The notes beneath the pieces are model-generated. The model made no database searches and was not told the DNA's origin. It worked only from the letters and a program-made list of their open reading frames with translations. The position numbers and the translations under genes are program-made. This document shows, one piece after another, positions 30,446 through 39,544 of a stretch of DNA of 64,000 bases; within the stretch, counting starts at the first letter, position 1, and each line of letters begins with the position of its first letter. Source of the DNA: Vibrio gazogenes (GTDB taxonomy: Bacteria > Pseudomonadota > Gammaproteobacteria > Enterobacterales > Vibrionaceae); the NCBI RefSeq assembly GCF_002196515.1, contig NZ_CP018835.1:310001-374000 (forward strand). Reading direction: 5' to 3'.

Positions 30446-30955
30446 ATGAATAAAAAATACTTTTTACTCCTTCCGTTATGTTTCGCTCCTCTCTACGCCA
30501 ACGCCGCCGAAGAAAAAGGAACCTACTACATGGGATATCTGCATGAAGATATTAACCAAAGTGGTGTATTTGAAATCGGGGTCCGCGTCCCTTACTCCCA
30601 GTTTACCGAATTCAATGTCGCCGCTATGTGGTTTGCCCATGATCAAAACCTTTATGAAGGAATCAACGCCGGATTTCATCTCACCACTGGTACACCGGTC
30701 TTAAAAGGTTATGTGGGGGCGGGACTTTTTGGCGGACAAAATAAAATGTGCGATAAAAGCTATAACAATCTGAGCAACAGTTATGATTACCAAAACTGCA
30801 ATTCAGATCTGACGGTCGGGGTGTATCCTGAGGTGGGTGTAGAGCTGTCTATTTCCCGTCTGAAACTGGCAACCTATGCGCGCTATTATAAAACGGCAAA
30901 CAGCGGTAAAAACGAATACCGTATGTATGGTGCATATATCGGCCTCAGTTTTTAG
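30446..30955 (+). CDS. Small outer-membrane beta-barrel-like protein
   Basis: 169 aa. Signal peptide 1-20 (LCFAPLYANA-A). Alternating strands of hydrophobic and polar residues (FEIGVRVPYS, GYVGAGLFGG, LKLATYARYY) end in a C-terminal phenylalanine (IGLSF), a usual signal for outer-membrane barrel insertion. Two cysteines near 99 and 115 may pair. Family not recognised. It sits between nudL and sdaA. Confidence 0.6.
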   Translation: MNKKYFLLLPLCFAPLYANAAEEKGTYYMGYLHEDINQSGVFEIGVRVPYSQFTEFNVAAMWFAHDQNLYEGINAGFHLTTGTPVLKGYVGAGLFGGQNKMCDKSYNNLSNSYDYQNCNSDLTVGVYPEVGVELSISRLKLATYARYYKTANSGKNEYRMYGAYIGLSF

Positions 30956-31147
30956 CATTTTGAAGCAGTTCATAGATAGCAAAAATAACCGCAGATTAAG
31001 TAGATTATCAGTTGTGCAGGCAGGGGGAGTCATGTACTCTCCCTCCGCTATTTCAACCTGCTCAGACTGCGTTATTTCGCGTCATTCAGGATGAAATCAT
31101 CATTTGCTGTTATTTGTTGATATAAGCTGTTTGTGAGTAAGCCATCT

Positions 31148-32509
31148 ATGATTAGTGTTTTTGACATTTTTAAAATCGGCATAGGGCCATCAAGCTCTCA
31201 TACGGTAGGGCCAATGAAGGCCGGGAAACAGTTCATTGACGAGCTATACCAGAAAGCAATTTTACCCAATGTAACGAAGATTACGGTTGATGTTTATGGC
31301 TCTCTGTCGTTGACAGGGAAAGGCCACCAAACCGATACCGCAACCATTCTCGGTTTAGCCGGGTATAGTCCGGAATCTGTAGAAATCGACCAGATTCCCC
31401 ATTTTATCCGTCAAGTTGAACAGACGGAGAAGCTCCCAATCGTCTGCTACGACTATCAAGTCGATTTTCTCAAAGCAGATGGAATGACATTCCACACCAG
31501 TAATCTGTCTCTGCATGAGAACGGCATGAAAATTCATGCCTGGCAGCATGATGCGTGCCTCTACTCCAAGACGTATTACTCAATCGGCGGTGGATTCATT
31601 GTCGATGAAGAAAATTTTGGGCTGTCAATCGAATCATCTGACGAGGTGCCCTACCCTTATATCAGTGCCTCAGAATTGGTCAGCCAGTGTCGTGAATCGG
31701 GGTTATCCATCAGCACTCTGGTGTTAGAGAATGAAAAAGCACTGCGCTCCCAAGAAGAGATTCATGCGCACCTGCACAAAGTCTGGCAGACGATGAAAGA
31801 CTGTATCGCCAGAGGCATGAAAACCGAAGGTATTCTTCCCGGCCCACTGCGAGTTCCCCGCCGCTCGGCAGCGCTCAACCAGCAGCTCCAAACGTCGGAG
31901 CGGACGTCCAACGATCCAATGGCCGTGATCGACTGGGTGAACATGTATGCATTTGCCGTCAACGAAGAAAATGCTGCCGGCGGACGTGTGGTCACCGCCC
32001 CAACCAATGGCGCTTGTGGTATCGTCCCGGCAGTACTGGCTTACTACAACAAGTTTATTCAGACCGTACATGAAGAAGATTATATTCGTTATCTGGCAAC
32101 GACGGGTGCTATTGGCGGACTCTACAAACGCAATGCATCGATCTCCGGCGCAGAAGTCGGTTGTCAGGGTGAGGTCGGTGTTGCCTGCTCTATGGCTGCC
32201 GCAGGTTTGGCTGAGCTGTTAGGCGGTAGTCCGGAACAGGTCTGTATGGCCGCAGAAATTGCCATGGAACATAACCTCGGTCTGACGTGTGATCCGGTTG
32301 CCGGTCAGGTACAAGTCCCTTGTATCGAAAGAAATGGTATCGCAGCGGTCAAAGCCATCAATGCAACACGCATGGCACTGAGACGCTCTTCTGCACCACG
32401 GGTTTCTCTCGATAAAGTGATCGAAACCATGCTCGAAACCGGTAAAGATATGAATGCAAAATATCGTGAAACGTCACAAGGTGGCCTTGCGGTCAAAGTC
32501 ACTTGTTAA
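31148..32509 (+). CDS. sdaA: L-serine ammonia-lyase SdaA (iron-sulfur)
   Basis: 453 aa. Deaminates L-serine to pyruvate and ammonia. N-terminal SISVFDIFKIGIGPSSSHTVGPM-type region with the SSSHT substrate loop, and a C-terminal half with TNGACGIVPAVL near 285, GCQGEVGVACSMAAAGL near 341 and CDPVAGQVQVPC near 380 supplying cluster cysteines. A GTG at 31133 is possible, but the ATG at 31148 gives the conserved N-terminus. The last codons run into a 14-bp tandem repeat. Confidence 0.93.
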   Translation: MISVFDIFKIGIGPSSSHTVGPMKAGKQFIDELYQKAILPNVTKITVDVYGSLSLTGKGHQTDTATILGLAGYSPESVEIDQIPHFIRQVEQTEKLPIVCYDYQVDFLKADGMTFHTSNLSLHENGMKIHAWQHDACLYSKTYYSIGGGFIVDEENFGLSIESSDEVPYPYISASELVSQCRESGLSISTLVLENEKALRSQEEIHAHLHKVWQTMKDCIARGMKTEGILPGPLRVPRRSAALNQQLQTSERTSNDPMAVIDWVNMYAFAVNEENAAGGRVVTAPTNGACGIVPAVLAYYNKFIQTVHEEDYIRYLATTGAIGGLYKRNASISGAEVGCQGEVGVACSMAAAGLAELLGGSPEQVCMAAEIAMEHNLGLTCDPVAGQVQVPCIERNGIAAVKAINATRMALRRSSAPRVSLDKVIETMLETGKDMNAKYRETSQGGLAVKVTC

Positions 32510-32567
32510 AAGTTACTTGTTAAAAGTCACTTGTTAAAAGTTACCTGCTAAAAGTCACTGATTAAAA
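32498..32567. repeat. Five tandem 14-bp repeats across the sdaA stop codon
   Basis: Unit GTCACTTGTTAAAA is repeated five times with single-base changes. Units alternate between GTCAC and GTTAC starts. The first unit encodes the end of SdaA and its TAA; the other four lie downstream, each repeating the TAA context. Confidence 0.85.
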
Positions 32568-32641
32568 ATCATCGACGAACAACCACGGGTTAGCCGTAAC
32601 CAGTAACACCGGATACCGAACTGATCGAATTCTGCTTCAAC

Positions 32642-32671
32642 AAAAACGCCCTTCACATGAAGGGCGTTTTT
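32642..32671. terminator. Bidirectional terminator between sdaA and queD
   Basis: ACGCCCTTCA-CA-TGAAGGGCGT stem (32646-32667) with AAAAA before and TTTTT after it. Shared by the convergent genes sdaA and queD. Confidence 0.88.
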
Positions 32672-32713
32672 AATCACTTGAATCACAACGGTTTGAACCC
32701 ATTGGCTGATGCA

Positions 32714-33070
32714 TTATTCTCCGCGATAAACGCATCCTGCGGTACAGGTCTCTTTTACTTCGATTTGGCTGAGCAATGGCAAATTCGGTTTCAATTCATG
32801 CCAGATCCAGCGGGCCAACACTTCACTGGTCGGGTTATCCAACCCTTCAATCTCATTCAAATAATAATGATCGAGGCGTTGATAAATCGGTTTAAACGCA
32901 GCCTTAATGTCTGCAAAATCGATGACCCAGCCAGTCTGAGGATCAACCTCTCCCTCAACACTCACTCGAACCAAAAAAGAGTGCCCATGAAGACGCCCAC
33001 ATTTGTGGCCTTCAGGCACATGAGGCAGATGATGGGCGGCTTCAAATGTAAACTCTTTATATATGATCAT
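32714..33070 (-). CDS. queD: 6-carboxy-5,6,7,8-tetrahydropterin synthase QueD
   Basis: 118 aa from the ATG at 33070 ([16 protein letters not shown]), preferred over the upstream ATG at 33091 because AGAG precedes it. Zinc-binding histidines in AAHHLP and GRLHGHSF, and the catalytic Cys in HKCGRLHG. First enzyme of the preQ0 route; it supplies QueE, whose gene is 23 kb away. Confidence 0.94.
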   Translation of the reverse strand: MIIYKEFTFEAAHHLPHVPEGHKCGRLHGHSFLVRVSVEGEVDPQTGWVIDFADIKAAFKPIYQRLDHYYLNEIEGLDNPTSEVLARWIWHELKPNLPLLSQIEVKETCTAGCVYRGE

Positions 33071-33208
33071 CTCAAACTCTATAAATATCAATAACTTAAA
33101 ATAAAAACAAACAAGTTATTATACGCGAAAAAGCGCTATTGTCACATGCTAAAAATTGCCAAACGAATATCCTCCGTCATTGATTCTCTCAACGGCAGCA
33201 AAATGACA

Positions 33209-33238
33209 TAAAAAATCCCCGGACCATCGTCCGGGGAT
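33209..33238 (-). terminator. Terminator of gbcB
   Basis: AATCCCCGGAC/GTCCGGGGATT stem (33215-33238) followed on the minus strand by TTTTTT, about 50 bp after the gbcB stop. Confidence 0.85.
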
Positions 33239-33288
33239 TGATTGATTCAAATGGAATCAGAGTATCGCTGCGTGAGTGCGTCTAGTGA

Positions 33289-34425
33289 TTAATATTCAAC
33301 CACAACATCACCCTGTGGCACACTGCAACATGACAGGATATATCCTTCTTCAACATCTTCGTCGGTAATCCCACCGTTGTGCGTCATCTCAACGTCACCT
33401 TTGAGTTTTTTCACCTTACAAGTACCACAGATCCCCATCCCGCAAGCTTTCGGAATCGTCAGTCCCACTTTGGCAGCAGCCGCGTGCACGGTTTCTCCCG
33501 GTGCGACCTGGACGGTTTTATCACTGGCTGTAAACGCGACTTCAATCATTTCACTTGGGAGAATTGCTTCCGCTTCTTCAGCAGCAACTTCCGCATCGTG
33601 AGCAGCCTGCTCTTCAACGACATCCGGTGTCGCGCCAAAGGCTTCTTCATGATAATTGCGCATGTCAAAACCGGCACTTTCCAACATCGCACGCACAGCC
33701 TTCATGTATGGTGTCGGCCCACAACAGAAAATTTCGCGCTCCATAAAATCAGGCGCCATCATTTTTAGTTTAATTTCATCGAAAAAGCCGCGGTATCCTG
33801 ACCAGTTCTGGCCTGACTCCAACCTTTCACAAATCAGGTGTAAATTGAAGTTAGAAATTCGCGAAGACATAAACTCCAGTTCCCGGTGGAAGATCACATC
33901 ACGAGGCGTTCTGGCACTATGCACGAACACAATGTTGACATCGGTGTTGGTATCATACGCCCAGCGAGCCATGGACATCACCGGCGTAATCCCCACCCCA
34001 CCGGATAACAGCAAAATCTTTTCTGCCGGGAAATCAATACTATTGAAGTTGCCGACCGGACCATGCACTGCCAGCTCAAACCCTTCGTCCATATTGTCAT
34101 GCAACCAATTTGACACCAACCCGCCGGGAACACGTTTTACCGTAATGGAAAAGCTATAAGGGACAGACGGAGGGCTGGATATTGTGTAGGAGCGGAAGAT
34201 CTGTTCACCAGCAATCTCAAGTTCTAATGTGACGAATTGACCCGGTTTAAAAAAGAACATAATTGGCTGATCAGCCATAAAACAGAATGTTTTTGTATCC
34301 CACGTTTCTTGTATCGTCTTCACACATCTCACAACATGACGACCGTTGCTCCATGTTTGTGTCGTAACGGGAATAAATGAATTGCTAGTGGCAGGTGTGT
34401 TGTTCGGGGTATTCATATCCGGCAT
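33289..34425 (-). CDS. gbcB: Glycine betaine demethylase reductase subunit GbcB-like
   Basis: 378 aa electron-transfer protein. FAD-binding domain (about 25-135; RSYTISSPPS near 78), NAD-binding domain (about 135-260; LLLSGGVGITPVMSM near 137, CCGPTPYM near 236) and a C-terminal plant-type 2Fe-2S ferredoxin (about 292-378; CGMGICGTCKVKK and a distal C). An acidic linker rich in Glu and Ala joins them. Divergent from the Rieske oxygenase gene gbcA, to which it should deliver electrons. Related hybrid-cluster-protein reductases share this layout; context favours GbcB. Confidence 0.85.
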   Translation of the reverse strand: MPDMNTPNNTPATSNSFIPVTTQTWSNGRHVVRCVKTIQETWDTKTFCFMADQPIMFFFKPGQFVTLELEIAGEQIFRSYTISSPPSVPYSFSITVKRVPGGLVSNWLHDNMDEGFELAVHGPVGNFNSIDFPAEKILLLSGGVGITPVMSMARWAYDTNTDVNIVFVHSARTPRDVIFHRELEFMSSRISNFNLHLICERLESGQNWSGYRGFFDEIKLKMMAPDFMEREIFCCGPTPYMKAVRAMLESAGFDMRNYHEEAFGATPDVVEEQAAHDAEVAAEEAEAILPSEMIEVAFTASDKTVQVAPGETVHAAAAKVGLTIPKACGMGICGTCKVKKLKGDVEMTHNGGITDEDVEEGYILSCCSVPQGDVVVEY

Positions 34426-34453
34426 CTCCGCAACGGTTTTATATAGTTATATC

Positions 34454-34465
34454 CCTCCATGGAGG
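34454..34465. promoter_or_regulatory. 12-bp perfect palindrome in the gbcA-gbcB divergent region
   Basis: CCTCCATGGAGG lies 28 bp upstream of the gbcB start. It could be an operator half-site pair for the betaine regulator. No regulator gene is next to it. Confidence 0.3.
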
Positions 34466-34739
34466 TTGATCGTATTGTTCAGGTATACGCAAAAATACAT
34501 TTATCTCTTAACGACGTCCTGTTGTCTAATACAGTCATTTATTTTGATTTTTTTCCCCCTTTGTCTCAAACAGCATCATTCGATGTCGTGTATAGACTCT
34601 TCTCAAATAATGTAAACGTGCACGATACGCAAAGACACTAACTCATTCCCTTATTTTTTTTAAGGGCGGGGATTGAGGTGTGCAGCAAGGAAGCCCGGCT
34701 CGGGTATAAAACTAACCCCCAGAAAAGAAGATAGCAGCA

Positions 34740-36008
34740 ATGACACAGAATGATTTACTCAATATTAGCTATGCCAGTTTGGATACAGCCCGCGATAAAA
34801 TGACCGAACTACTGAGTGAACGTAAACCGAATTACTCATTACCACGTCCCTTATATAATGATCCGGTGATGTTCCGGGTTGATGTCGAAGAGATTTTCCA
34901 AAAAGAGTGGTTGTTTGTCGGGATGACAAGTGAGATCCCCAGTAAAGGAGACTATTTTACTGTCGAAATTGCTCAAAACCCGGTTCTGATTGTCCGCGAT
35001 GCCGACGGTTCTGTGAATGCGTTTCACAATACCTGCCGACACCGCGGTTCACGCATTTGTCTCGAACATCGGGGAAAAGTTGCCAACCTTGTCTGTCCTT
35101 ATCACCAGTGGACATACAACACCAAGGGCAACTTACTCTTTGCCGGTACAGAAATGGGTGATGATTTTGACATGTCAAAACATAAGCTGCACGCAGTGCA
35201 CTGTAAAACCGCAGGCGGCTTTATTTTCATCTGTCTGGGGGAAAATCCCCCTGAATCTGACTTTGATGAATTTCTGGCAACCCTCGAAGCATACATGGAA
35301 CCGTATGATGTCGAAAACACCAAGCTGGCGGTTGAATCAAACATGTATGAAAAAGCCAACTGGAAGCTGGTTCTGGAAAACAACCGGGAGTGTTATCACT
35401 GTTCCGGCAGCCACCCTGAGCTACTGAATACGCTGCTGGAATGGGATGATACCAACGACCCTCGCGCTTCAGAAGAATTCCTCGCTCACTACAAGCGAAT
35501 GGCCAGTGAGTGGGATGCAGAGAAGATCCCACACGAACACAAAAATTTCGGAACACGTAATCGTCTGGTCCGTATGCCACTCAAAGAAGGCACAGAAGTG
35601 ATGACCATCGATGGCAATCAAGGCTGTGAGAAACTACTGGGACGGGTTAAAAACCGTCAGCTCGGTTCACTGCGTATTCTGCATTTGCCTAACTCGTGGA
35701 ACCACATGCAAAGTGACCACTTTATCGTGTTCCGCGTTCTGCCGATTTCAGCACAGGAAAGTCTGGTGACCACCAAATGGTTTGTCCACAAAGATGCGCT
35801 CGAAGGTCAGGACTACGATCCGGAGCGGTTGCGTCAGGTTTGGGATGCCACCAATGATCAAGACCGTATTCTGGGTGAAGAAAACCAACGCGGCATTAAT
35901 TCACTCGCTTATGAACCGGGACCTTATTCACAAACCTTTGAATTTGGCGTAATTAACTTCGTCGATTGGTATTCAGATCGCGTATTGAATAACCTGAAAG
36001 AGAAATAA
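34740..36008 (+). CDS. gbcA: Glycine betaine demethylase oxygenase subunit GbcA-like (Rieske)
   Basis: 422 aa. Rieske 2Fe-2S site CRH...CPYHQW at about 98-122 and mononuclear iron site ENNRECYHCSGSHPE near 215-229. These are the marks of aromatic-ring-type oxygenases that demethylate quaternary amines. With GbcB it would convert glycine betaine to dimethylglycine and formaldehyde. No dgcA/dgcB dimethylglycine dehydrogenase genes are seen nearby. Own terminator downstream. Confidence 0.87.
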   Translation: MTQNDLLNISYASLDTARDKMTELLSERKPNYSLPRPLYNDPVMFRVDVEEIFQKEWLFVGMTSEIPSKGDYFTVEIAQNPVLIVRDADGSVNAFHNTCRHRGSRICLEHRGKVANLVCPYHQWTYNTKGNLLFAGTEMGDDFDMSKHKLHAVHCKTAGGFIFICLGENPPESDFDEFLATLEAYMEPYDVENTKLAVESNMYEKANWKLVLENNRECYHCSGSHPELLNTLLEWDDTNDPRASEEFLAHYKRMASEWDAEKIPHEHKNFGTRNRLVRMPLKEGTEVMTIDGNQGCEKLLGRVKNRQLGSLRILHLPNSWNHMQSDHFIVFRVLPISAQESLVTTKWFVHKDALEGQDYDPERLRQVWDATNDQDRILGEENQRGINSLAYEPGPYSQTFEFGVINFVDWYSDRVLNNLKEK

Positions 36009-36035
36009 CCCTATTCATTCGTTTATTTCCTTTTC

Positions 36036-36058
36036 GAGCCGCAAGCGCGGCTCTTTTT
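36036..36058 (+). terminator. Terminator of gbcA
   Basis: GAGCCGC-AAGC-GCGGCTC stem followed by TTTTT. The same stem sequence is used at four other places in the window. Confidence 0.85.
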
Positions 36059-36100
36059 GAAAGACAAGGGAAATCAAATCACGTTTCAGTCTCCCAAAAA

Positions 36101-36129
36101 GCAAAGGACCACCGTTGTCAGCGGTGGTC
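36101..36129 (-). terminator. Terminator of the BCCT transporter operon
   Basis: GACCACCG/CGGTGGTC stem (36107-36129) followed on the minus strand by a T-rich run. 73 bp after the transporter stop. Confidence 0.7.
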
Positions 36130-36201
36130 GATTCGTAAGCAACGGGACAACATTGATGTCGCGTCTCATTGGTCAGCGAAGGAATATATTTCATTTGACC
36201 A

Positions 36202-37737
36202 TTAAGGCATGAACTCTTGATATTCGACTAATTCCTCAGATTGCCCCTCTTGCGCCTGACCGTTTGAAAGTTGCATCAGTAATTGCTTCACCAAAATAGC
36301 ATAAACAAACATCATGGGGAGTCCTGCGACAACACACAGTGACTTAATCGTATCAATGCCACCACCACACAAGAAAACGCTGAAACTGATCAGTGCGATT
36401 GCCCCTGCCCACATGAGTTTTACTTTGTTATCCGGGTCACCTCTTAACGATAACTGATTCGTCGTCAACATGGCCGTAGCCACACTTGCACTCGACATCG
36501 TGGTTAACATCAAGAAGAACTGAATCACTAAGAACACGGCTAAAATGACATTTTTCACCGGCAGGGTTTGAATAAGTGAAACAACGGCAAAGGTAAGTCC
36601 GCCCTCGCTCATCCAATCTTGCACCGGATAGCCGCCAAGAAGCTGAGCCCAAACTGCATACCCGCCAAAGATAGAGATAAAGAATGCACATCCCAGTGAC
36701 CCCATAAATATCGTGTACAAAATCACTTCACGGATTGTACGACCTCTTGAGATACGGGTAATGAATAACCCCATCATGATGAGATAAGCGTAGTACCAGA
36801 ACCAATAGTATTGCGTCCAACTCTGAGGAAAACCACTCTGCTGCACCGGATCGGTCCACAATGACATCCGGAAATAACTGTCCAACATCACCCCGAAAGA
36901 ATCGGTGACGTTATTTAAAATAAAGGGGGCGTTTGACGTAAATAACACGAACAGCGCAAAGCAGATGGCCGCCACGACAGTGTAGTCAGAAACCTTGCTG
37001 ATCCCTCGATTGAACCCCACCAGCATGACCACAAACAATACCAAGACGAACAGCAAGATGATGCTGCCCTGAAGCATCAAATTGTTGTCAATCCCAAACA
37101 GTTGAGATACGCCTTCACTCAATAGTGTCACCGTCAGCGCCAATGAACTGGCAAAAGCAGCTAAAGTGCCGAAGATGGCAACCAGATCGATACATTTCGC
37201 GACAATCGGATGCTTGCCTAATACCGGCTCACACAACGTTGAGAGTTTTAATGTACGTTTCTTCTGGACATAAAAGGCGTAAGAAAAAGGAATCGCCGGA
37301 AAACAGTAAATCGCCCAACCGGTAATGCCCCAATGAAACATTGAATAGGTGACCGACCATGCGGCTGCGGTGTAACTATTGGCATCGGCGAACAACGGTG
37401 GAGATTGCAGGTTATACATTGGTTCGCCAATTCCCCAATATATCAGAGAAGCCCCAACACCCGCAGTAAAGATCATGCCGCCATAAGAGAAGTTTGAATA
37501 CTCAGGCTTCTCGTCCCCTAAACGAATCGCTCCGTATTTAGAAAATGCGAGCCAGAACAGAAAAAACACTAATGCTAAACTAGCCAGTTGCGCTAACCAG
37601 CCGAACCAATTTGTCACAAAAGTCATGGCATCACCGGCCATCGCCTGAGACAAATCTGGATATAAGGAAGAGACAACCAGCAGAAGTAATACCAGCATGA
37701 TAGCCGGAATCGTGAGTCCAAAGTTGAGATTATTCAA
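36202..37737 (-). CDS. BCCT-family betaine/choline/carnitine transporter
   Basis: 511 aa, twelve membrane segments. BCCT signature region with GASLIYWGIGEPMY near 97-110 and the Trp-rich substrate segment HWGITGWAIYCFPAIPFSYA near 135-154. The start overlaps the end of the methyltransferase gene by 8 bp, so they are cotranslated. With gbcA/gbcB nearby, the substrate is probably glycine betaine or a related methyl compound such as DMSP (inference). Confidence 0.9.
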   Translation of the reverse strand: MNNLNFGLTIPAIMLVLLLLVVSSLYPDLSQAMAGDAMTFVTNWFGWLAQLASLALVFFLFWLAFSKYGAIRLGDEKPEYSNFSYGGMIFTAGVGASLIYWGIGEPMYNLQSPPLFADANSYTAAAWSVTYSMFHWGITGWAIYCFPAIPFSYAFYVQKKRTLKLSTLCEPVLGKHPIVAKCIDLVAIFGTLAAFASSLALTVTLLSEGVSQLFGIDNNLMLQGSIILLFVLVLFVVMLVGFNRGISKVSDYTVVAAICFALFVLFTSNAPFILNNVTDSFGVMLDSYFRMSLWTDPVQQSGFPQSWTQYYWFWYYAYLIMMGLFITRISRGRTIREVILYTIFMGSLGCAFFISIFGGYAVWAQLLGGYPVQDWMSEGGLTFAVVSLIQTLPVKNVILAVFLVIQFFLMLTTMSSASVATAMLTTNQLSLRGDPDNKVKLMWAGAIALISFSVFLCGGGIDTIKSLCVVAGLPMMFVYAILVKQLLMQLSNGQAQEGQSEELVEYQEFMP

Positions 37738-38626
37738 CGCTGTCTCTCCATGTCGCTAGCGCTTTAATATGACTTGGTTCAATCCCACAGCATCCACCAA
37801 TGATACTCGCGCCTAGCTGGTGCCACTTCTGAGCAAACTCAAGATACTCTTGTGGTGAAACATTGCGCATTGTCTGGATGGTGTCATTGGCTTGGTGCCC
37901 TGACTTGATCGGCGTAAAACTATTCGCGAATACACCAATGGTCAGCATCTTGCCTGAGCGTTCCAGCTCTTGATTGACATCCAAAATCGCTTGCTCAACA
38001 ACCTCAGGGACCGAACAGTTAAAAAAGATCCCCGCGGCATTGGTTGCGAATAAGGCTTCAACAGCATCGCTGACCAATTCACCTGAGCGAAGGCGGGATG
38101 GCTGACCCACCTCATCCATCAGGGTAAAAGAGAAATAAACCGGTTTATCCGTGTGAGCCAAAACCTTTGAGATCACTGCCGCTTCCGCAAGGCTCGCCAC
38201 TGTTTCAGCCAGCCAGATATCAACATACTGGTCTTGAGCATTAAATAGCGTCGAACTGATCTCATAAGCGCTTGCAGCTTCAAACAGGTCTGGACGATAT
38301 GAACCAAACGCTGGCGGGATCGATCCTGCGACCAAAACCTCTTGCTGGGATTCAGAAACGACCTCTTGCGCAATCCGAGCCGCTTTTTCGGCAAGTTCAG
38401 CCCCTTGCTCGGTAAAGCGTTCTGCACCTAAATGGAAAGGTACACAAGCATAGCTATTGACAGTGATAATCTGTGCGCCGGCCTCGATAAAACCTTGGTG
38501 AGCCTGCTTCACATGCTTTGGCGATTCTATCAGCGCCTGCGCACTCCAAAGTGGTTGGGAAAAAGGTGCACCGATACGTTTCAGCTCACGCCCCATCCCA
38601 CCATCCAAAATTGTAATATTTGCCAT
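37730..38626 (-). CDS. Homocysteine S-methyltransferase (MmuM/BHMT family)
   Basis: 298 aa. N-terminal ILDGGMGRELKR and NSYACVPFHL near 57-66. Zinc cysteines lie in FFNCSVPEVV near 201 and IIGGCCGIEPSHI near 274-286. Transfers a methyl group to homocysteine to make methionine. Coupling to a BCCT transporter gene beside the betaine demethylase suggests a methyl donor taken up by that transporter (betaine, S-methylmethionine or DMSP); which one cannot be told. Confidence 0.88.
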   Translation of the reverse strand: MANITILDGGMGRELKRIGAPFSQPLWSAQALIESPKHVKQAHQGFIEAGAQIITVNSYACVPFHLGAERFTEQGAELAEKAARIAQEVVSESQQEVLVAGSIPPAFGSYRPDLFEAASAYEISSTLFNAQDQYVDIWLAETVASLAEAAVISKVLAHTDKPVYFSFTLMDEVGQPSRLRSGELVSDAVEALFATNAAGIFFNCSVPEVVEQAILDVNQELERSGKMLTIGVFANSFTPIKSGHQANDTIQTMRNVSPQEYLEFAQKWHQLGASIIGGCCGIEPSHIKALATWRDSVE

Positions 38627-38802
38627 TTTAGACTTCTATACCGCTAAACATCCATGCAGGTATTTAACCACAGTATTCAGGAAATTATATTGAGAATCTC
38701 TCATCATAAACATGAATAAAATTCATATTAGAGCATCATTAAATATTTATATTCATGACATGATGTCATGTGATGACTGATTGAAGCCCATAAATTCGTT
38801 GC

Positions 38803-39387
38803 TTAATCGCCGCCTCGCTGCTCTTTTTCGACTTGCTGATCCTGAATAATCGTCACCAGAGACGGCAAAAACTCACGGTTGATATGCGATTCACTACACC
38901 AGATTTTGGATTTCATAAGCGCTTTGGGACAATGAAAGAACAGTGCGTCAACCGTCACTTTGACAACCAGCTTCGGCCTTGTTTTCCCATCAAGACACAA
39001 CGCCCTGATGTCATCATCAACATGGATGGATGCCGTCCCTTTGACTCTCACCACATCTTCGATGTTAGCAACCATGAACAGTAACCCGACTTTGGGATTG
39101 GTGATGAGATTGGTTAAGGTATCTAATCGGTTGTTACCGGGACTGTCCGGAAAAGCCAGCGTTTTGTCGTCCAAGACTTTGACAAACCCAGCTTCGCCAC
39201 CGCGGGGAGAAATATCTAACAAACCATCTTGATTGGTTGACGCGAGAAAAAACAGTCTGCTGTTTTCAATGAATGTACGGGAGTGCGGATCAATGTGTTG
39301 GATCTCTTTGGCAACGGCGAGTGGATGCGGCGTGTGATAAAGCTCTCTTAATTGTTCCAATGTGGTGATTTGCGTCATTTGAGGCAT
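38803..39387 (-). CDS. Pyridoxamine-phosphate-oxidase-like FMN flavoprotein
   Basis: 194 aa. Split-barrel FMN-binding fold with FFLASTNQDGLLDISPRGGEAGFV near 46-69 and NNRLDTLTNLITNPKVGLLF near 84-103, resembling the MSMEG_1061-type PPOX subgroup. It is divergent from the siderophore uptake operon and shares its Fur-box-rich upstream region, so it may be iron-regulated. Siderophore or heme-related redox chemistry is only a guess. Confidence 0.8.
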   Translation of the reverse strand: MPQMTQITTLEQLRELYHTPHPLAVAKEIQHIDPHSRTFIENSRLFFLASTNQDGLLDISPRGGEAGFVKVLDDKTLAFPDSPGNNRLDTLTNLITNPKVGLLFMVANIEDVVRVKGTASIHVDDDIRALCLDGKTRPKLVVKVTVDALFFHCPKALMKSKIWCSESHINREFLPSLVTIIQDQQVEKEQRGGD

Positions 39388-39418
39388 TCTCTTTTGTTAT
39401 CGGTTATAAACTATTTGT

Positions 39419-39461
39419 AAATGATACTTAGTTTCATTTGAAATTGGTTTGCATTATCATG
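39419..39461. promoter_or_regulatory. Candidate Fur boxes upstream of the siderophore uptake operon
   Basis: AAATGATACTTAGTTTCATTT at 39419-39439 is a near-palindrome like the Fur consensus. A second half-match, GCATTATCAT, follows at 39451-39460. They lie between the divergent PPOX gene and the binding-protein gene, so either or both promoters could be iron-controlled. Confidence 0.55.
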
Positions 39462-39544
39462 TTCTAACTCATAGGACAGAGTCAAATACCATCTCGACGA
39501 GATGCACTCTTAGATATTTGCAGCCATAAACCGAAGCCAATCGA

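Noticed and set aside
34454..34465. Considered CCTCCATGGAGG as a finding
   Set aside because: Only 12 bp and unsupported by a regulator gene. Listed as a low-confidence feature only.
38754..38770. CATGACA-TGA-TGTCATG palindrome
   Set aside because: Short, in an AT-rich gap between the ends of unrelated units, and with no repeat elsewhere in the window. No function can be argued.
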